Assembly: GCA_900110395.1 (NCBI GenBank)
Contig: FODP01000011.1
Span: 186,001 to 250,000, forward strand
Length of the DNA: 64,000 bases
Origin: Rhodospirillales bacterium URHD0017
GTDB lineage: Bacteria; Pseudomonadota; Alphaproteobacteria; Reyranellales; Reyranellaceae
Direction: 5' to 3'
The number at the start of each line of letters is the position of its first letter. Within the stretch, counting starts at the first letter, position 1. Made by a program: the position numbers and the translations under genes. Of the stretch, positions 1 through 8,352 are shown piece after piece. The notes beneath the pieces were generated by a model. That model ran no database searches, was not told the origin of the DNA, and worked only from the letters and a program-made list of their open reading frames with translations.

Positions 1-883
1 GCACGCGCCGGTCATGCCACGGCGACTGCGGGTCCCATTGCTCGGGGAAGTACAGCCAGTACGGCGCCGAACCCAATGCCGGCTTGATGGCGAGGCCGGG
101 CGTGCGCAACAGCTCGTCGGCCAGCTCGCCGCGGATCGAATAGGCGATGTCGATCTCGTTGCGCTGCAGGGCGGCGAGCCGGGTCGATTCGTCGGGGATC
201 ACCTTGAAGACCAGCCGCTTGATGGCGGGCTTCTTGCGCCAGTAGCCGTCGAAGGCCTCGCACACCAGCTCGACGCCGGGCGTAAACGATACGAACCTGT
301 ACGGCCCCGCGCCGATCGGCGCTTTCTTGAAGCCCTCGTCACCGACCTGCTCGACATACTTCTTGGGAACGATCCAGCCCGCCCCACTGGCGCCGGCATA
401 GAACGTGAGGAAGTCCGGCCACGGCTCCTTGAGGCGGATGGTCAGGCGATGCGGATCGTGGATGTCGACGTTCGCGACACGATCCCTCAAGGATTTGCTC
501 GCGGCGCCACGATAGCGTTCCAGCGAGAACTTGACGTCTTCGGCCGTGAGCTCCTCGCCGTTGTGGAACTTCACACCCTTGCGCAGCGACAGCGCGTAGC
601 TCAGCCCTTCGGGCGACATGGTGCAGCTCTCCGCCAGGCACGGCGCCATCGGATCGCCCGGCATCGCCTTGATGACGGCGTCATGCATGGCATAGAGCAA
701 CATGAAGGGCGTGATGATCCCGGGAGTCTCCGCCGGATCGAACCAGGTCGGCGCCAGCGAAACATGCACGCCGACCCGCAGCTCGCCCTCGGGCGCGGCG
801 TCGGTCGCGCGCAACGTGGCGCCGATCATGGCGGCCGTCGAAAGACCAAGAACGCCGCGGCGCGTGGTGCTGAGAGAAACCAT
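1..883 (-). CDS. Peptide-type ABC transporter substrate-binding protein, third of three tandem paralogues (3' end outside window)
   Basis: Reading from the ATG at 883 gives an uninterrupted frame of 294 residues that runs off the left edge, so the C-terminus is missing. It is an extracellular solute-binding protein of family 5 (DppA/OppA type), which captures peptides or other amphiphilic solutes in the periplasm for an ABC importer. The N-terminus (TTRRGVLGLS) looks like a Tat-type or ordinary signal peptide. The mature part shares long blocks with the two genes upstream: SLAPTWFDPAETPG, TAEDVKFS, GAGWIVPKKYVEQVGDEG and SIRGELADELL. It starts 10 bases after the stop of its neighbour, so the three are one operon. 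The real ligand cannot be read from the sequence. Confidence 0.93.
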   Translation of the reverse strand, partial: MVSLSTTRRGVLGLSTAAMIGATLRATDAAPEGELRVGVHVSLAPTWFDPAETPGIITPFMLLYAMHDAVIKAMPGDPMAPCLAESCTMSPEGLSYALSLRKGVKFHNGEELTAEDVKFSLERYRGAASKSLRDRVANVDIHDPHRLTIRLKEPWPDFLTFYAGASGAGWIVPKKYVEQVGDEGFKKAPIGAGPYRFVSFTPGVELVCEAFDGYWRKKPAIKRLVFKVIPDESTRLAALQRNEIDIAYSIRGELADELLRTPGLAIKPALGSAPYWLYFPEQWDPQSPWHDRRV

Positions 884-893
884 GGCTGCCTCC

Positions 894-2480
894 CTAGGCG
901 CCGCCCTTCAGGCGGACGTCTTCGTAGGGTGCGGAATAGGGGTGCCCGCTGATCAGGCCGAATGCCGATTCGTCGACGCGCGGGCCCTGGCCGTTGAGGA
1001 AGGCGAGTTGCCACAGCGGCGCGTACACCGTGCGCTCATGTACCAACTGCTGCATGCGATGCAGGATCACCGTGCGTTTGGCGCGGTCAGTCTCCGCTGT
1101 CTGCTGGGCAAACAGCTCGTCGATGTCGGGGTAGCTGCCGTAGACATAGGCCCCGCCCTTGGCGACGAAGGTCTCCATCCGGGTCGCGGCGTTGCCGAAC
1201 GCGCCGCTGCCGCCCTGGATGAGGTTGCGATACTTCTTCTCGGAATATCCCTTGGTGAAGGCGGCCCGTTCGATCGCACGCAGCTTCATGCGGATGCCGA
1301 CCTCCGCCAGGCTGCCCAGCGCTGCTTCGCCGAGATTGGCGTAGGAGGAGTCGCAATAGTACTCGCCGGCATCGAAGCCGCCGCGGAAACCCGCTTCCGC
1401 GAGCAGCCCGCGCGCCATCGCCGGATCGTGCGGAATCTTCGGCGGTTGCCAGTAGTAATCGAAATCCTTCGGCACGATGCTGCCGGTCAGCAGCGAGTGG
1501 CCGAGCGTGAGTGCCTGGTTGATGCCCTCGCGATCCAGCGCCAGCGTGGCGGCCTTGCGCACCCGCGCGTCATGCCAGGGCGACTTCGGATCCCACTGAT
1601 CGGCAAAATAGATCCAGAACGGCGAGTTGATCAGCACCGGCTTCAACTCGAGGCCTGGCGTGCGCTGCAGTTCCTCGGCCAGCTCGCCGCGGATCGAGTA
1701 GGCGAGGTCGACCTCGCCGCGTTTCAGCGCCGCGAGCCGCGTGGTCTCCTCTTGAATCACCTTCCAGACCAGCCTCTTCACGGTCGGCACCTTGCGCCAA
1801 TAGCCGTCGAAGGCCTCCATCACCAGTTCGATGCCAGGAGTGAAGGAGACGAACTTGTACGGTCCCGCGCCGATGGGCTCTTTCTTGAAACCGTCCTCGC
1901 CCACGCTCTCGACGTATTTTTTCGGTACGATCCAGCCTGCGCCGGTAACGCTGGAATAGTAGGTAAGGAAATCCGGCCAGGGGCGGTGCAGGCGGAAGAC
2001 CACGCGCCGTGGATCGGGCGTCTCCACGGCCGCCACCTGCTCCTTGATGAAGCCCGCGGCATTGCCGCGATAGCGCTCGAAGGAGAATTTCACATCCTCC
2101 GCCGTCACCGGCGCGCCGTTGTGGAAGATGGCGCCGGGGCGCAACACGAAGCTGTGGCTCAACCCGTCAGCGGAAGCGCTGTAGGACTCTGCTAGGCACG
2201 GCGCGGCCGGATTACCCGGCATCGGCTTCACCAAGCCGTCATGCAGGGCATAGAGCAGCATGAAGGGCGTGACGATGCCGGGCGTCTCGGCCGGATCGAA
2301 CCAGGTCGGCGCCAGCGAGATATGTGAGGCGTAGATCAGCCGGCTGTCCGCCGATCTGGCTGGTCTGGTGCCGGCCGCCACGACGCCAAGAGCCGCAAGG
2401 CCGAGGAGCTCGCGTCGCGTGGCGCGCAAGCGGGTTGCTCCGGGTACATGAACGCGCAGGTGACGTAGGGACGAACGCAT
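894..2480 (-). CDS. Peptide-type ABC transporter substrate-binding protein, second tandem paralogue
   Basis: A complete 528-residue family 5 solute-binding protein. An arginine-containing signal region (ATRRELLGLAALG, about residues 19-31) precedes the mature domain, suggesting Sec or Tat export to the periplasm. Diagnostic family blocks are visible: the early FHNG and AEDVKFSFERYRG motifs, GAGPYKFVSF in the middle and QLAFLNGQGPRV near the end. The ATG at 2480 is preceded by AGGGAG at good spacing. It begins 17 bases after the upstream paralogue ends and stops 10 bases before the next begins. Sequence blocks shared with both neighbours show recent tandem duplication. No permease or ATPase lies in the visible part of the operon. 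Confidence 0.95.
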   Translation of the reverse strand: MRSSLRHLRVHVPGATRLRATRRELLGLAALGVVAAGTRPARSADSRLIYASHISLAPTWFDPAETPGIVTPFMLLYALHDGLVKPMPGNPAAPCLAESYSASADGLSHSFVLRPGAIFHNGAPVTAEDVKFSFERYRGNAAGFIKEQVAAVETPDPRRVVFRLHRPWPDFLTYYSSVTGAGWIVPKKYVESVGEDGFKKEPIGAGPYKFVSFTPGIELVMEAFDGYWRKVPTVKRLVWKVIQEETTRLAALKRGEVDLAYSIRGELAEELQRTPGLELKPVLINSPFWIYFADQWDPKSPWHDARVRKAATLALDREGINQALTLGHSLLTGSIVPKDFDYYWQPPKIPHDPAMARGLLAEAGFRGGFDAGEYYCDSSYANLGEAALGSLAEVGIRMKLRAIERAAFTKGYSEKKYRNLIQGGSGAFGNAATRMETFVAKGGAYVYGSYPDIDELFAQQTAETDRAKRTVILHRMQQLVHERTVYAPLWQLAFLNGQGPRVDESAFGLISGHPYSAPYEDVRLKGGA

Positions 2481-2497
2481 GTGGTCACTCCCTGTTG

Positions 2498-4057
2498 TCA
2501 GCTTGGCTTGATGGTCACGTCCTCATACGGTGCGGAATAGGCATGGCCGCGGATCAGGCCGAGCGCGGATTCGCCCATGCGCTTGCCCTGACCGTTGAGC
2601 AAGGCGAGCTGCCAGATCGGCGCGTAGACCGATTTCTCGTGCAGGATCTGTTGGATGCGATGTAGCAGCGCCGTGCGCTTGGCGACGTCCATCTCGGCCG
2701 CTTGCTCGGCGACCAGCGTGTCGATCTCGGGATAGTTGCCATAGGCATAGGCGCCGCCCTTGGCGGCGAAGGCCTCCAGTCGCGTGGCGGCGTTGCCGAA
2801 GGCGCCGGACGAACCCTGGATGATGTTCTTGAGCTTCTTTTCGGACCAGGCGGCGAAGAAGGCGGCGCGCTCCAGCGGCCGCAGTTTCACGCGAATGCCG
2901 GCCTCTTGCAGGTTGTTGAGGACGGCCTCGCCGAGGTTGGCGTACGAGGAATCGCAGTAGTAGTCGCCGGCATCGAAGCCGTTGCGGAAGCCGGCCTCGG
3001 CTAAAAGCTTCTTGGCGGCGGCGAGGTCGTATTTCGCCGGTGGCGGCTTCCAGTAGAAGTCGAAGCTGTCGGGGATGATGCTGTTGGTGATCGGCGAATA
3101 GCCAAGCGTAAGCGCTTCGGAGATCGACTTGTGGTCGATGGCGAGCCGCGCCGCCTCGCGCACGCGCTGGTCATGCCACGGCGACTTGGGATCCCACTGG
3201 TCGGGGAAGTACACCCAGAAGGTGCCCTGGAGCACGACCGGCTTCAGCGTCAGGCCGGGCGTCTTCTGCAGCTCCTCGGCGAGCTCGCCGCGGATCGAGT
3301 AGGCGAAATCGACCTCGCCACGCTTCAGGGCCGCGAGCCGCGTCGCCTCCTCCGGCACGACCTTGAAGACCAGGCGCTTCACCGCCGGCACCTTGCGCCA
3401 GTAGGCGTCGAAGGCTTCCAGGACGAGCTCGACGCCCGGGGTGAAGGAGACGAAGCGATAGGGCCCCGCGCCAATCGGCGCCTTCTTGTAGCCTTCCTCT
3501 CCGACCTGCTGGACGTACTTCTTCGGGACAATCCAGCCCGCGCCGGTGGCCGAGCTGTAGAAGGTCAGGAAATCCGGCCAGGGTTTCTTGAGCACGAAGC
3601 ACACGCGCCGCTCATCCGGCGTATCGACGGCAGCCACGCGTTCCTTCATCAGCGCCGCCGAGGTGCCGCGATAGCGCTCGAAGGAGAACTTCACGTCCTC
3701 GGCCGTCACTGGCTCGCCGTTATGGAACTTGGCTCCGGCGCGGATGGTGAATTCGTAGCTGAGGCCATCGGGCGTCATCTTCCAGCCGTCGGCCAAGCAT
3801 GGCTCATTGGCGTTACGCGGCATCGGCTTAACCACCGCGTCGTGCAGGGCGTACATCAGCAGGAAGGGCGTGATCATGCCCGGCGTCTCGGCTGGATCGA
3901 ACCATGTTGGCGCCAGCGAGATATGCACCGCCCAGGTCAGCTGTCCCTGCGGGCTGCCGGCGAAGGCCGGGCGTTGAGCGCCCGCAACAAGGCCCAATGC
4001 CGAGAGAACCAGCAGTTCCCGGCGGCCAAACGCGTCTCGTCTTGCCTTCCCGTCCAT
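2498..4057 (-). CDS. Peptide-type ABC transporter substrate-binding protein, first tandem paralogue
   Basis: A complete 519-residue periplasmic family 5 binding protein and the first gene of the leftward operon. The signal region contains RRELLVLSALGLV followed by a QRPAFA-type cleavage region. The mature part carries SLAPTWFDPAETPG, FHNGEPVTAEDVKFSFERYR and the late LALLNGQGKRMGES block also present in the next gene. GGGAGG sits six bases before the ATG, which supports this start. It lies back to back with the Bug receptor at 4364, separated by 306 bases that must hold both promoters. As a family it would deliver peptides, glycosides or other organic solutes to a permease that is not in this window. 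Confidence 0.95.
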   Translation of the reverse strand: MDGKARRDAFGRRELLVLSALGLVAGAQRPAFAGSPQGQLTWAVHISLAPTWFDPAETPGMITPFLLMYALHDAVVKPMPRNANEPCLADGWKMTPDGLSYEFTIRAGAKFHNGEPVTAEDVKFSFERYRGTSAALMKERVAAVDTPDERRVCFVLKKPWPDFLTFYSSATGAGWIVPKKYVQQVGEEGYKKAPIGAGPYRFVSFTPGVELVLEAFDAYWRKVPAVKRLVFKVVPEEATRLAALKRGEVDFAYSIRGELAEELQKTPGLTLKPVVLQGTFWVYFPDQWDPKSPWHDQRVREAARLAIDHKSISEALTLGYSPITNSIIPDSFDFYWKPPPAKYDLAAAKKLLAEAGFRNGFDAGDYYCDSSYANLGEAVLNNLQEAGIRVKLRPLERAAFFAAWSEKKLKNIIQGSSGAFGNAATRLEAFAAKGGAYAYGNYPEIDTLVAEQAAEMDVAKRTALLHRIQQILHEKSVYAPIWQLALLNGQGKRMGESALGLIRGHAYSAPYEDVTIKPS

Positions 4058-4363
4058 TGTTGCCTCCCAGGCGGCCCCTTTTGGATGGGGCCTTGGTGCA
4101 ATGTCGGAATCGTAAGCACGCGACTGTTGGGATCATGGCCGTACCGCGCGTCGCGCGCGGTCGTGCAACGGCACCCGATCCCCGTGGAACTCTTTTACGC
4201 CTCCCTGATCTCATGGCCCGCGTAGGCCGCGGGCTCTTTCCGCGGACGTTAAGCGCAAGGCCGGAACCGGGCAACGGAATTCCGCCGGCCGTGATGCGCG
4301 CCGTGGCTTGCTCCTTGCACGGGCCCATGATCAGAGTCCGTGGGGACAGGGAGCAGAAGAAGC
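4058..4363. promoter_or_regulatory. Divergent intergenic region between two transport receptor genes
   Basis: These 306 bases separate two outward-facing genes and must contain both promoters and leaders. I see no credible gene in it: the frames crossing it are arginine- and proline-rich shadows. A perfect 10-base palindrome CGGAATTCCG lies near 4273, and GC-rich self-complementary stretches (around 4145-4160) are present, but I cannot assign -35/-10 boxes with confidence. No terminator-like hairpin with a T-run is visible. Confidence 0.5.
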
Positions 4364-5341
4364 ATGAACCGCTTTACGCGACGCGCCGCCCTCGTTGGCG
4401 CGTCCGCCTTGCCATTCGCAGCGGCCGGCGCCGCGTGGGCGCAGGCAAAGTTTCCGGATCGGCCGATCCGGCTGATCATCCCGTGGGCGGCCGGCGGGCC
4501 GGCCGATGCCGGCTTCCGCATCCTGGCGCAGTCGGTCTCTAAGAAGCTCGGCCAGCAGGTCATCATCGACAACAAGGCAGGCGCCTCGGGCATCATGGGC
4601 GCGATGGCGCTGCAGGAGGCCAAGCCCGACGGCTACACGATCTCGCAGATGCATATGAGCGTGCTGCGCCAGCCGCTGCTGAACAAGCAGCTGACCTACA
4701 ATCCGATCACCGATCTCACCTATATCCTGCAGATAACCGGCTTCATCATGGGCGTGGTGGTGAAGGCCGATGCGCCATGGAAGACGCTGCCCGAGCTTTT
4801 GGCCTACGCCAAGGCCAATCCCGGCAAGCTGAACTGGGGCACGCTCGGCATCGGCTCGACCCAGCATCTCGCCGTGGAGCGGGTCGGCATCGCCCAGGGC
4901 GGGCTCAGCTGGACGCATGCTCCCTATCGCGGCACGGCCGACACGCTGCGCGCCCTGCTGGGCGGCGAGATCGACTTCGCCTCTGAGGCCTCGGGCTGGG
5001 CGCCGATGGTCCAGGCCGGGCAGTTGCGGCTGCTGGCGGTCTTCACCGCCGAGCGCGCGAAACGCTTCCCAGACGTGCCGACGGTGAAGGAGCTGGGCAT
5101 CGACGTGGTCATCGACAGCCCGGGTGGCCTGATCGGTCCCAAGGGCATGGATCCCGCCGTGGTTGCCGTTCTGGCCGACGCTTTTCGTGCCGCGGCACAG
5201 GAGCCCGAGCATGTTAGATTCCTTGAGAATATGGACCAGCCGCTGATCCTGCTCGATGGGCCCGCCTACAAGGCGGCCATGGCCAAGACCTACGAGGAGG
5301 AGAAGGAGCTGCTGCGTCGCCTGAATCTGCTGCCTGCGTAA
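4364..5341 (+). CDS. Bug/TctC family tripartite tricarboxylate transporter receptor
   Basis: A 325-residue periplasmic receptor of the Bug family, which binds small carboxylates, amides or related solutes for TctABC-type secondary transporters. The start is placed at the ATG at 4364 because the residues after it form the signal peptide (MNRFTRRAALVGASALPFAA, ending AWAQA); a GTG eight codons upstream is less likely. Typical Bug blocks follow: FPDRPIRLIIPWAAGGPAD, VIIDNKAGASG, KPDGYT, and the PYRGTADTLRALLGGEIDF region. No TctA or TctB membrane subunit is adjacent, so it is an orphan receptor. It is followed 20 bases later by a small gene that is probably co-transcribed. Confidence 0.93.
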   Translation: MNRFTRRAALVGASALPFAAAGAAWAQAKFPDRPIRLIIPWAAGGPADAGFRILAQSVSKKLGQQVIIDNKAGASGIMGAMALQEAKPDGYTISQMHMSVLRQPLLNKQLTYNPITDLTYILQITGFIMGVVVKADAPWKTLPELLAYAKANPGKLNWGTLGIGSTQHLAVERVGIAQGGLSWTHAPYRGTADTLRALLGGEIDFASEASGWAPMVQAGQLRLLAVFTAERAKRFPDVPTVKELGIDVVIDSPGGLIGPKGMDPAVVAVLADAFRAAAQEPEHVRFLENMDQPLILLDGPAYKAAMAKTYEEEKELLRRLNLLPA

Positions 5342-5361
5342 CGAACATCGGGAGGTCGGCC

Positions 5362-5637
5362 ATGTCGGAAGAGCGCAAGAAAGTGCTGCAACGTTTCGAG
5401 GAGCGTTTGGCCCGGTTGGAGGCGTTGCGCCACGCGATGCCAGCGCGCTGGCAAATCTTCCACCTGCACAACGCGCTGAGCGCCCTGCCGCACGACCACG
5501 GCACAGCCGACCTGCATCTCGACGAGTTCGACCGCCACGACCTCGCCAAGGAATATCCGGAGCTCGAGGCCGACAAGGTACCGACGGTCGACGAGATCAG
5601 GTCGAAGTTCGACAATCTCGCCGGCGGGATGCTTTAG
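5362..5637 (+). CDS. Conserved-looking small charged protein of unknown function
   Basis: A 91-residue soluble protein with no signal peptide or membrane segment. A good ribosome site (GGGAGGTCGGCC then ATG) sits just after the Bug gene stop, so it is likely the second gene of that unit. The first 30 residues are helical and highly charged (EERKKVLQRFEERLARLEALRH), followed by a His/Asp-rich stretch (LHNALSALPHDHGTADLHLDEFDRHDL) that could bind metal. I do not recognise the family. Codon use matches the neighbours and the gene is uninterrupted, so it is probably real rather than a shadow. Confidence 0.75.
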   Translation: MSEERKKVLQRFEERLARLEALRHAMPARWQIFHLHNALSALPHDHGTADLHLDEFDRHDLAKEYPELEADKVPTVDEIRSKFDNLAGGML

Positions 5638-5644
5638 TCGTCTT

Positions 5645-5741
5645 GCCGGACTGCGGGCCTCCAGGCCCGCTCATGAATCATGCGCGAGCCAGAGGCGCGG
5701 TCCGGAAGAGCATGAGCGGGCCTGGAGGCCCGCGGTCCGGC
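5645..5741. repeat. Dispersed long inverted repeat, family A copy 1
   Basis: Two 31-base arms (5645-5675 and 5711-5741) are reverse complements at 30 of 31 positions, flanking a 35-base centre. The core of each arm is itself a near palindrome, GCGGGCCTCCAGGCCCGC, ending in TCATG. Related elements occur at 14469, 41334 and 45921. It lies between the stop of the small gene at 5637 and the convergent zinc-ribbon gene, so it could fold as a bidirectional transcript terminator. Confidence 0.85.
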
Positions 5742-5787
5742 GAGACTACCTCGAAGGCCGCCGCAACGCGGCGGAGCGGTAGCGCAG

Positions 5788-5961
5788 TCAGGCGTCTGCC
5801 GTGACCGGGTCGGCGTTGCCGCAGTGGCGGCAGCTCAGGCTGTTGCTGGCGCGCAAGCCATCGCAACCAGGGCAATAGCCGATGCCGACGGACAGCGGCT
5901 TTCGCGCTTCCGACACGGCGGGTCCGAAAAGGCCTTGCAGCCAGTCCAAGCGCAGTCTCAT
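5788..5961 (-). CDS. 57-residue zinc-ribbon protein
   Basis: A short leftward gene below the usual length cut-off for gene callers. The product is 57 residues and contains two CxxC knuckles (YCPGC at residues 29-33 and CRHC at 45-48) separated by 11 residues, the pattern of a small zinc ribbon. The N-terminal part (MRLRLDWLQGLFGP) is hydrophobic-basic. An in-frame TAG three codons upstream of the ATG fixes the start. The ribosome site is weak. The partner or substrate is unknown; such ribbons usually mediate protein or nucleic acid contacts. It ends near the family A repeat and converges with the small gene at 5362. Confidence 0.65.
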   Translation of the reverse strand: MRLRLDWLQGLFGPAVSEARKPLSVGIGYCPGCDGLRASNSLSCRHCGNADPVTADA

Positions 5962-6027
5962 GCGCCCAGTCTATCCCCGGATCCATCCGGTCGATAGCGG
6001 CCCTCACCTGGCCTATGCTCGGCCGGC

Positions 6028-6972
6028 ATGCTGACGCTGCGCCAGATCGAGGTCATCAGGGCCATCATGGTGACCGGTACCGTGGGCGGAGCGGCGCGCC
6101 TGCTCAATGTCTCCTCGCCGGGTATCAGCCGGGTGATGAAACATGCCGAGACCATCCTCGGCCTGAGATTGTTCAGCCGCCGCCATGGCCGCTATACGCC
6201 GAGCCCCGAGGCGCGCGACATCTTCAACCAGGTCAATGCCGTCTACGACAAGGTCGGCGACCTGCAATACGTCATCCGCCGCCTGTCGCAGGGCGCCGAC
6301 TCCGAGCTCAGGATCGGCTCGGTGCCCAGCATCTCCAACGTCATGGTGCCGCGCGCCATCGAAGGTGTGCGCAAGCGCTTCCCCAACCTCCTGATCGACA
6401 TGGACGTGCTGAAGTTCGAGGAGGCACTCGACTACATCCTGCTGGGCAAAGGCGAGGCCGTGGCGATGAGCTCGCGCTTCGACCATCCCATGATGACCTT
6501 CGAGCCGCTGGCCAAGGGCCGGCTGTTCTGCATCGTGCCGGAAGGCCACGCACTGGCGCGGCGCAACCGCATCTCGGCCGCCGACATCGTGCGCCATCCC
6601 CTGATCGGCATCGATCCCAACGATCCCTATGGCCGGCTCATGGCCGGCATCTTCGCGCGGCTCGGCCTCACTTATGAGGTCACGATCAAGGCGCGCTTCG
6701 GCACCATGGTCTGCGCCCTGGTGGGACGGGGGTTGGGCATCGCCGTGATCGACGAGTTCACGCTGGCCGCCGACAACTGGAAAGGCATCACGGCCCTGCC
6801 GATCGTCGAATCGACGGAATTCCAGACCTATATCGCCTTCCGCCGCGACGCGATCCTGTCGAGCTATTGCGAGCACTTCGTCGCGCTGCTGCGCCAGGAG
6901 ATGGAGATGCTGCATGCCGGAAAACCCTCCCGGCGGAAAGTAACTTCAGGTTTGCATAATCGTAAGTCTTGA
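6028..6972 (+). CDS. LysR-type transcriptional regulator, likely controlling the downstream ABC/shikimate operon
   Basis: A 314-residue LysR regulator. Residues 3-62 form the winged helix-turn-helix (LTLRQIEVIRAIMVTGTVGG, then AARLLNVSSPGISRVMKHAE), and the remainder is the periplasmic-binding-protein-like effector domain (from about residue 90, DSELRIGSVPSISN). It lies directly upstream of and co-directional with the ABC transporter and dehydroshikimate genes, with its stop 71 bases before the receptor start. LysR proteins typically sense the substrate of the pathway they flank, so shikimate, quinate or dehydroshikimate are plausible effectors; that is inference. The extreme C-terminus is basic (PSRRKVTSGLHNRKS) and overlaps one arm of a possible operator. 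Confidence 0.93.
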   Translation: MLTLRQIEVIRAIMVTGTVGGAARLLNVSSPGISRVMKHAETILGLRLFSRRHGRYTPSPEARDIFNQVNAVYDKVGDLQYVIRRLSQGADSELRIGSVPSISNVMVPRAIEGVRKRFPNLLIDMDVLKFEEALDYILLGKGEAVAMSSRFDHPMMTFEPLAKGRLFCIVPEGHALARRNRISAADIVRHPLIGIDPNDPYGRLMAGIFARLGLTYEVTIKARFGTMVCALVGRGLGIAVIDEFTLAADNWKGITALPIVESTEFQTYIAFRRDAILSSYCEHFVALLRQEMEMLHAGKPSRRKVTSGLHNRKS

Positions 6973-6988
6973 TAATAGACGTTACTTT
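6937..6988. promoter_or_regulatory. Inverted repeat AAAGTAAC...GTTACTTT, candidate regulator site before the ABC operon
   Basis: Perfect 8-base arms AAAGTAAC (6937-6944) and GTTACTTT (6981-6988) flank 36 bases. The left arm is inside the last codons of the LysR gene and the right arm is 56 bases before the receptor start codon. The region between is markedly AT-richer than its surroundings (GCATAATCGTAAGTC, then TTGATAATAG), which suits a promoter with LysR-type dyad sites. Function is inferred from position only. Confidence 0.4.
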
Positions 6989-7043
6989 TCACCTGCGGCA
7001 TCAATGGCGCGGGGAAACGCAAACCAAGAACGAGGAGTACATC

Positions 7044-8183
7044 ATGTTGCGCAAGACTCTGGCAGTGGCGAGCATCGCCATTGGCGGCTTGTGGGCGCCT
7101 GCCGGCTTCGCCCAGGACATCGTCATTCCCAACATCATCGAGCTTTCCGGCGGTGGCGCCACCGTCGGCGCCATGTGGAAGAACGGTTCCAGCATGGCCG
7201 TCGAGGAGATCAACGCGTCAGGCGGAATCCTGGGCAAGAAGATCAAGCTCGAGTTCATCGACACGGCGAGCGATCCCGGCAAGGCCCGCGCCGCCATGCA
7301 GCGCGCGCTCGACGACAAGCCGGTCGCGATCTTCGGGCCGATCTACTCGGGCTCGGTCAGCGCCACCCTGAAGATGACAGCCGACGCCGAAGTGCCGCAG
7401 GTCATGGGCGGTGAGGCTGGCCCGCTGACGGCGCAGGGCTCCAAGTATCTCTTCCGCACCTCGTTCGGCCAGAACGTCTCGATGCCCAAGATCGCCAACT
7501 ACCTGCGCGACGGTGCGAAGGCCAAAACGGTGGCCGTGGTCTACGTCAACAACGACTTCGGCAAGGGTGGCCGCGACGCCATCACCAAGGAGCTGGCGGC
7601 GCGTGACATCAAGGTCGTGGCCGACATCTCGACCGAGGCCGGTCAGGCCGACTTCGCGGCCGACGTCATCAAGCTCAAGGGCGCCAATGCCGACGCGATC
7701 TTCGTCTACCTGAACGAAGAGGAGAGCGCGCGCTTCCTGCGCGAGGCCAAGAAGCAGGGCCTGAACAAGCCCCTGGTCGGCGAGACCACGCTGCTCGGCC
7801 AGAAGGTGATCGATCTCGCGGGCGACGCGGCCAACGGCGTGAAGGGCCATGTCGGCCTCACCGTCGATGCGCCGGTGCCGGCCATCCAGGAGTTCGGCAA
7901 GAAGTACGAGGCCAAGTACAAGTCCAAGCCCGACCATAACGGCGTGAAGGGCTATATCGCGCCCTACATGATCAAGGCGGCGGCCGAGAAGGCCGGCAAG
8001 CTCGACGGCAAGGCGATCGCCGCGGCACTGCACGGCATGACCATCACCCCCGACAAGGTGCCCGGCATCCTGATCGAGGCGACCTGGGACGACACCGGCG
8101 AGATCGACCGCATCTCGTTCCTGGGCGAGGTCAAGGACGGCAAGCAGGTCATCACCGAGACGCTGCCGAAGCTGAAGAAGTAG
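7044..8183 (+). CDS. Branched-chain amino acid-type ABC transporter substrate-binding protein
   Basis: A 379-residue periplasmic binding protein of the LivK/Peripla_BP_6 type. The start at 7044 follows GAGGAG and opens a clean signal peptide (MLRKTLAVASIAIGGLWAPA, cleaved near GFAQ). The mature protein begins IVIPNIIELSGGGATVG, and the characteristic block EEINASGGILGKKIKLEFID follows. It heads an ABC cassette with two permeases and two ATPases and two catabolic enzymes, so the ligand is more likely a quinate/shikimate-type aromatic precursor or related acid than a branched-chain amino acid; many LivK paralogues bind aromatic acids. A large hairpin-forming repeat separates it from the permease genes, which often raises receptor over permease expression. 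Confidence 0.94.
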   Translation: MLRKTLAVASIAIGGLWAPAGFAQDIVIPNIIELSGGGATVGAMWKNGSSMAVEEINASGGILGKKIKLEFIDTASDPGKARAAMQRALDDKPVAIFGPIYSGSVSATLKMTADAEVPQVMGGEAGPLTAQGSKYLFRTSFGQNVSMPKIANYLRDGAKAKTVAVVYVNNDFGKGGRDAITKELAARDIKVVADISTEAGQADFAADVIKLKGANADAIFVYLNEEESARFLREAKKQGLNKPLVGETTLLGQKVIDLAGDAANGVKGHVGLTVDAPVPAIQEFGKKYEAKYKSKPDHNGVKGYIAPYMIKAAAEKAGKLDGKAIAAALHGMTITPDKVPGILIEATWDDTGEIDRISFLGEVKDGKQVITETLPKLKK

Positions 8184-8204
8184 GAATGGCGATCGCATGC
8201 CTTG

Positions 8205-8338
8205 CCTCCCCTTCGCGGACTCCGCGAAGGGGAGGTGTCGGCGTCTTACGCCGACGGAGGGGTCATGAGCCTCACTGGTTGCTGCTGACCCCTCCGTCGG
8301 CCTGTGAGGCCGACACCTCCCCAGCTTGGCTGGGGAGG
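8205..8338. repeat. Dispersed multi-hairpin repeat, family B copy 1, inside the ABC operon
   Basis: Three nested inverted structures are visible. A 14-base-pair hairpin (CCTCCCCTTCGCGG, loop ACT, complement) covers 8205-8235; a long central pair TGTCGGCGTC.../...GGCCGACA and GGAGGGGTCA/TGACCCCTCC covers about 8236-8315; and a 10-base-pair hairpin (CCTCCCCAGC, loop TTG) covers 8316-8338. The same arrangement recurs at 16883. It lies between receptor and permease genes, the same place REP elements occupy in the malE-malF spacer of E. coli. Confidence 0.88.
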
Positions 8339-8352
8339 AACGCCTAAAGATC

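Noticed and set aside
4058..4363. A short coding gene in the divergent spacer
   Set aside because: Frames crossing it lack a ribosome site and a recognisable protein pattern, and the flanking genes need promoters there.
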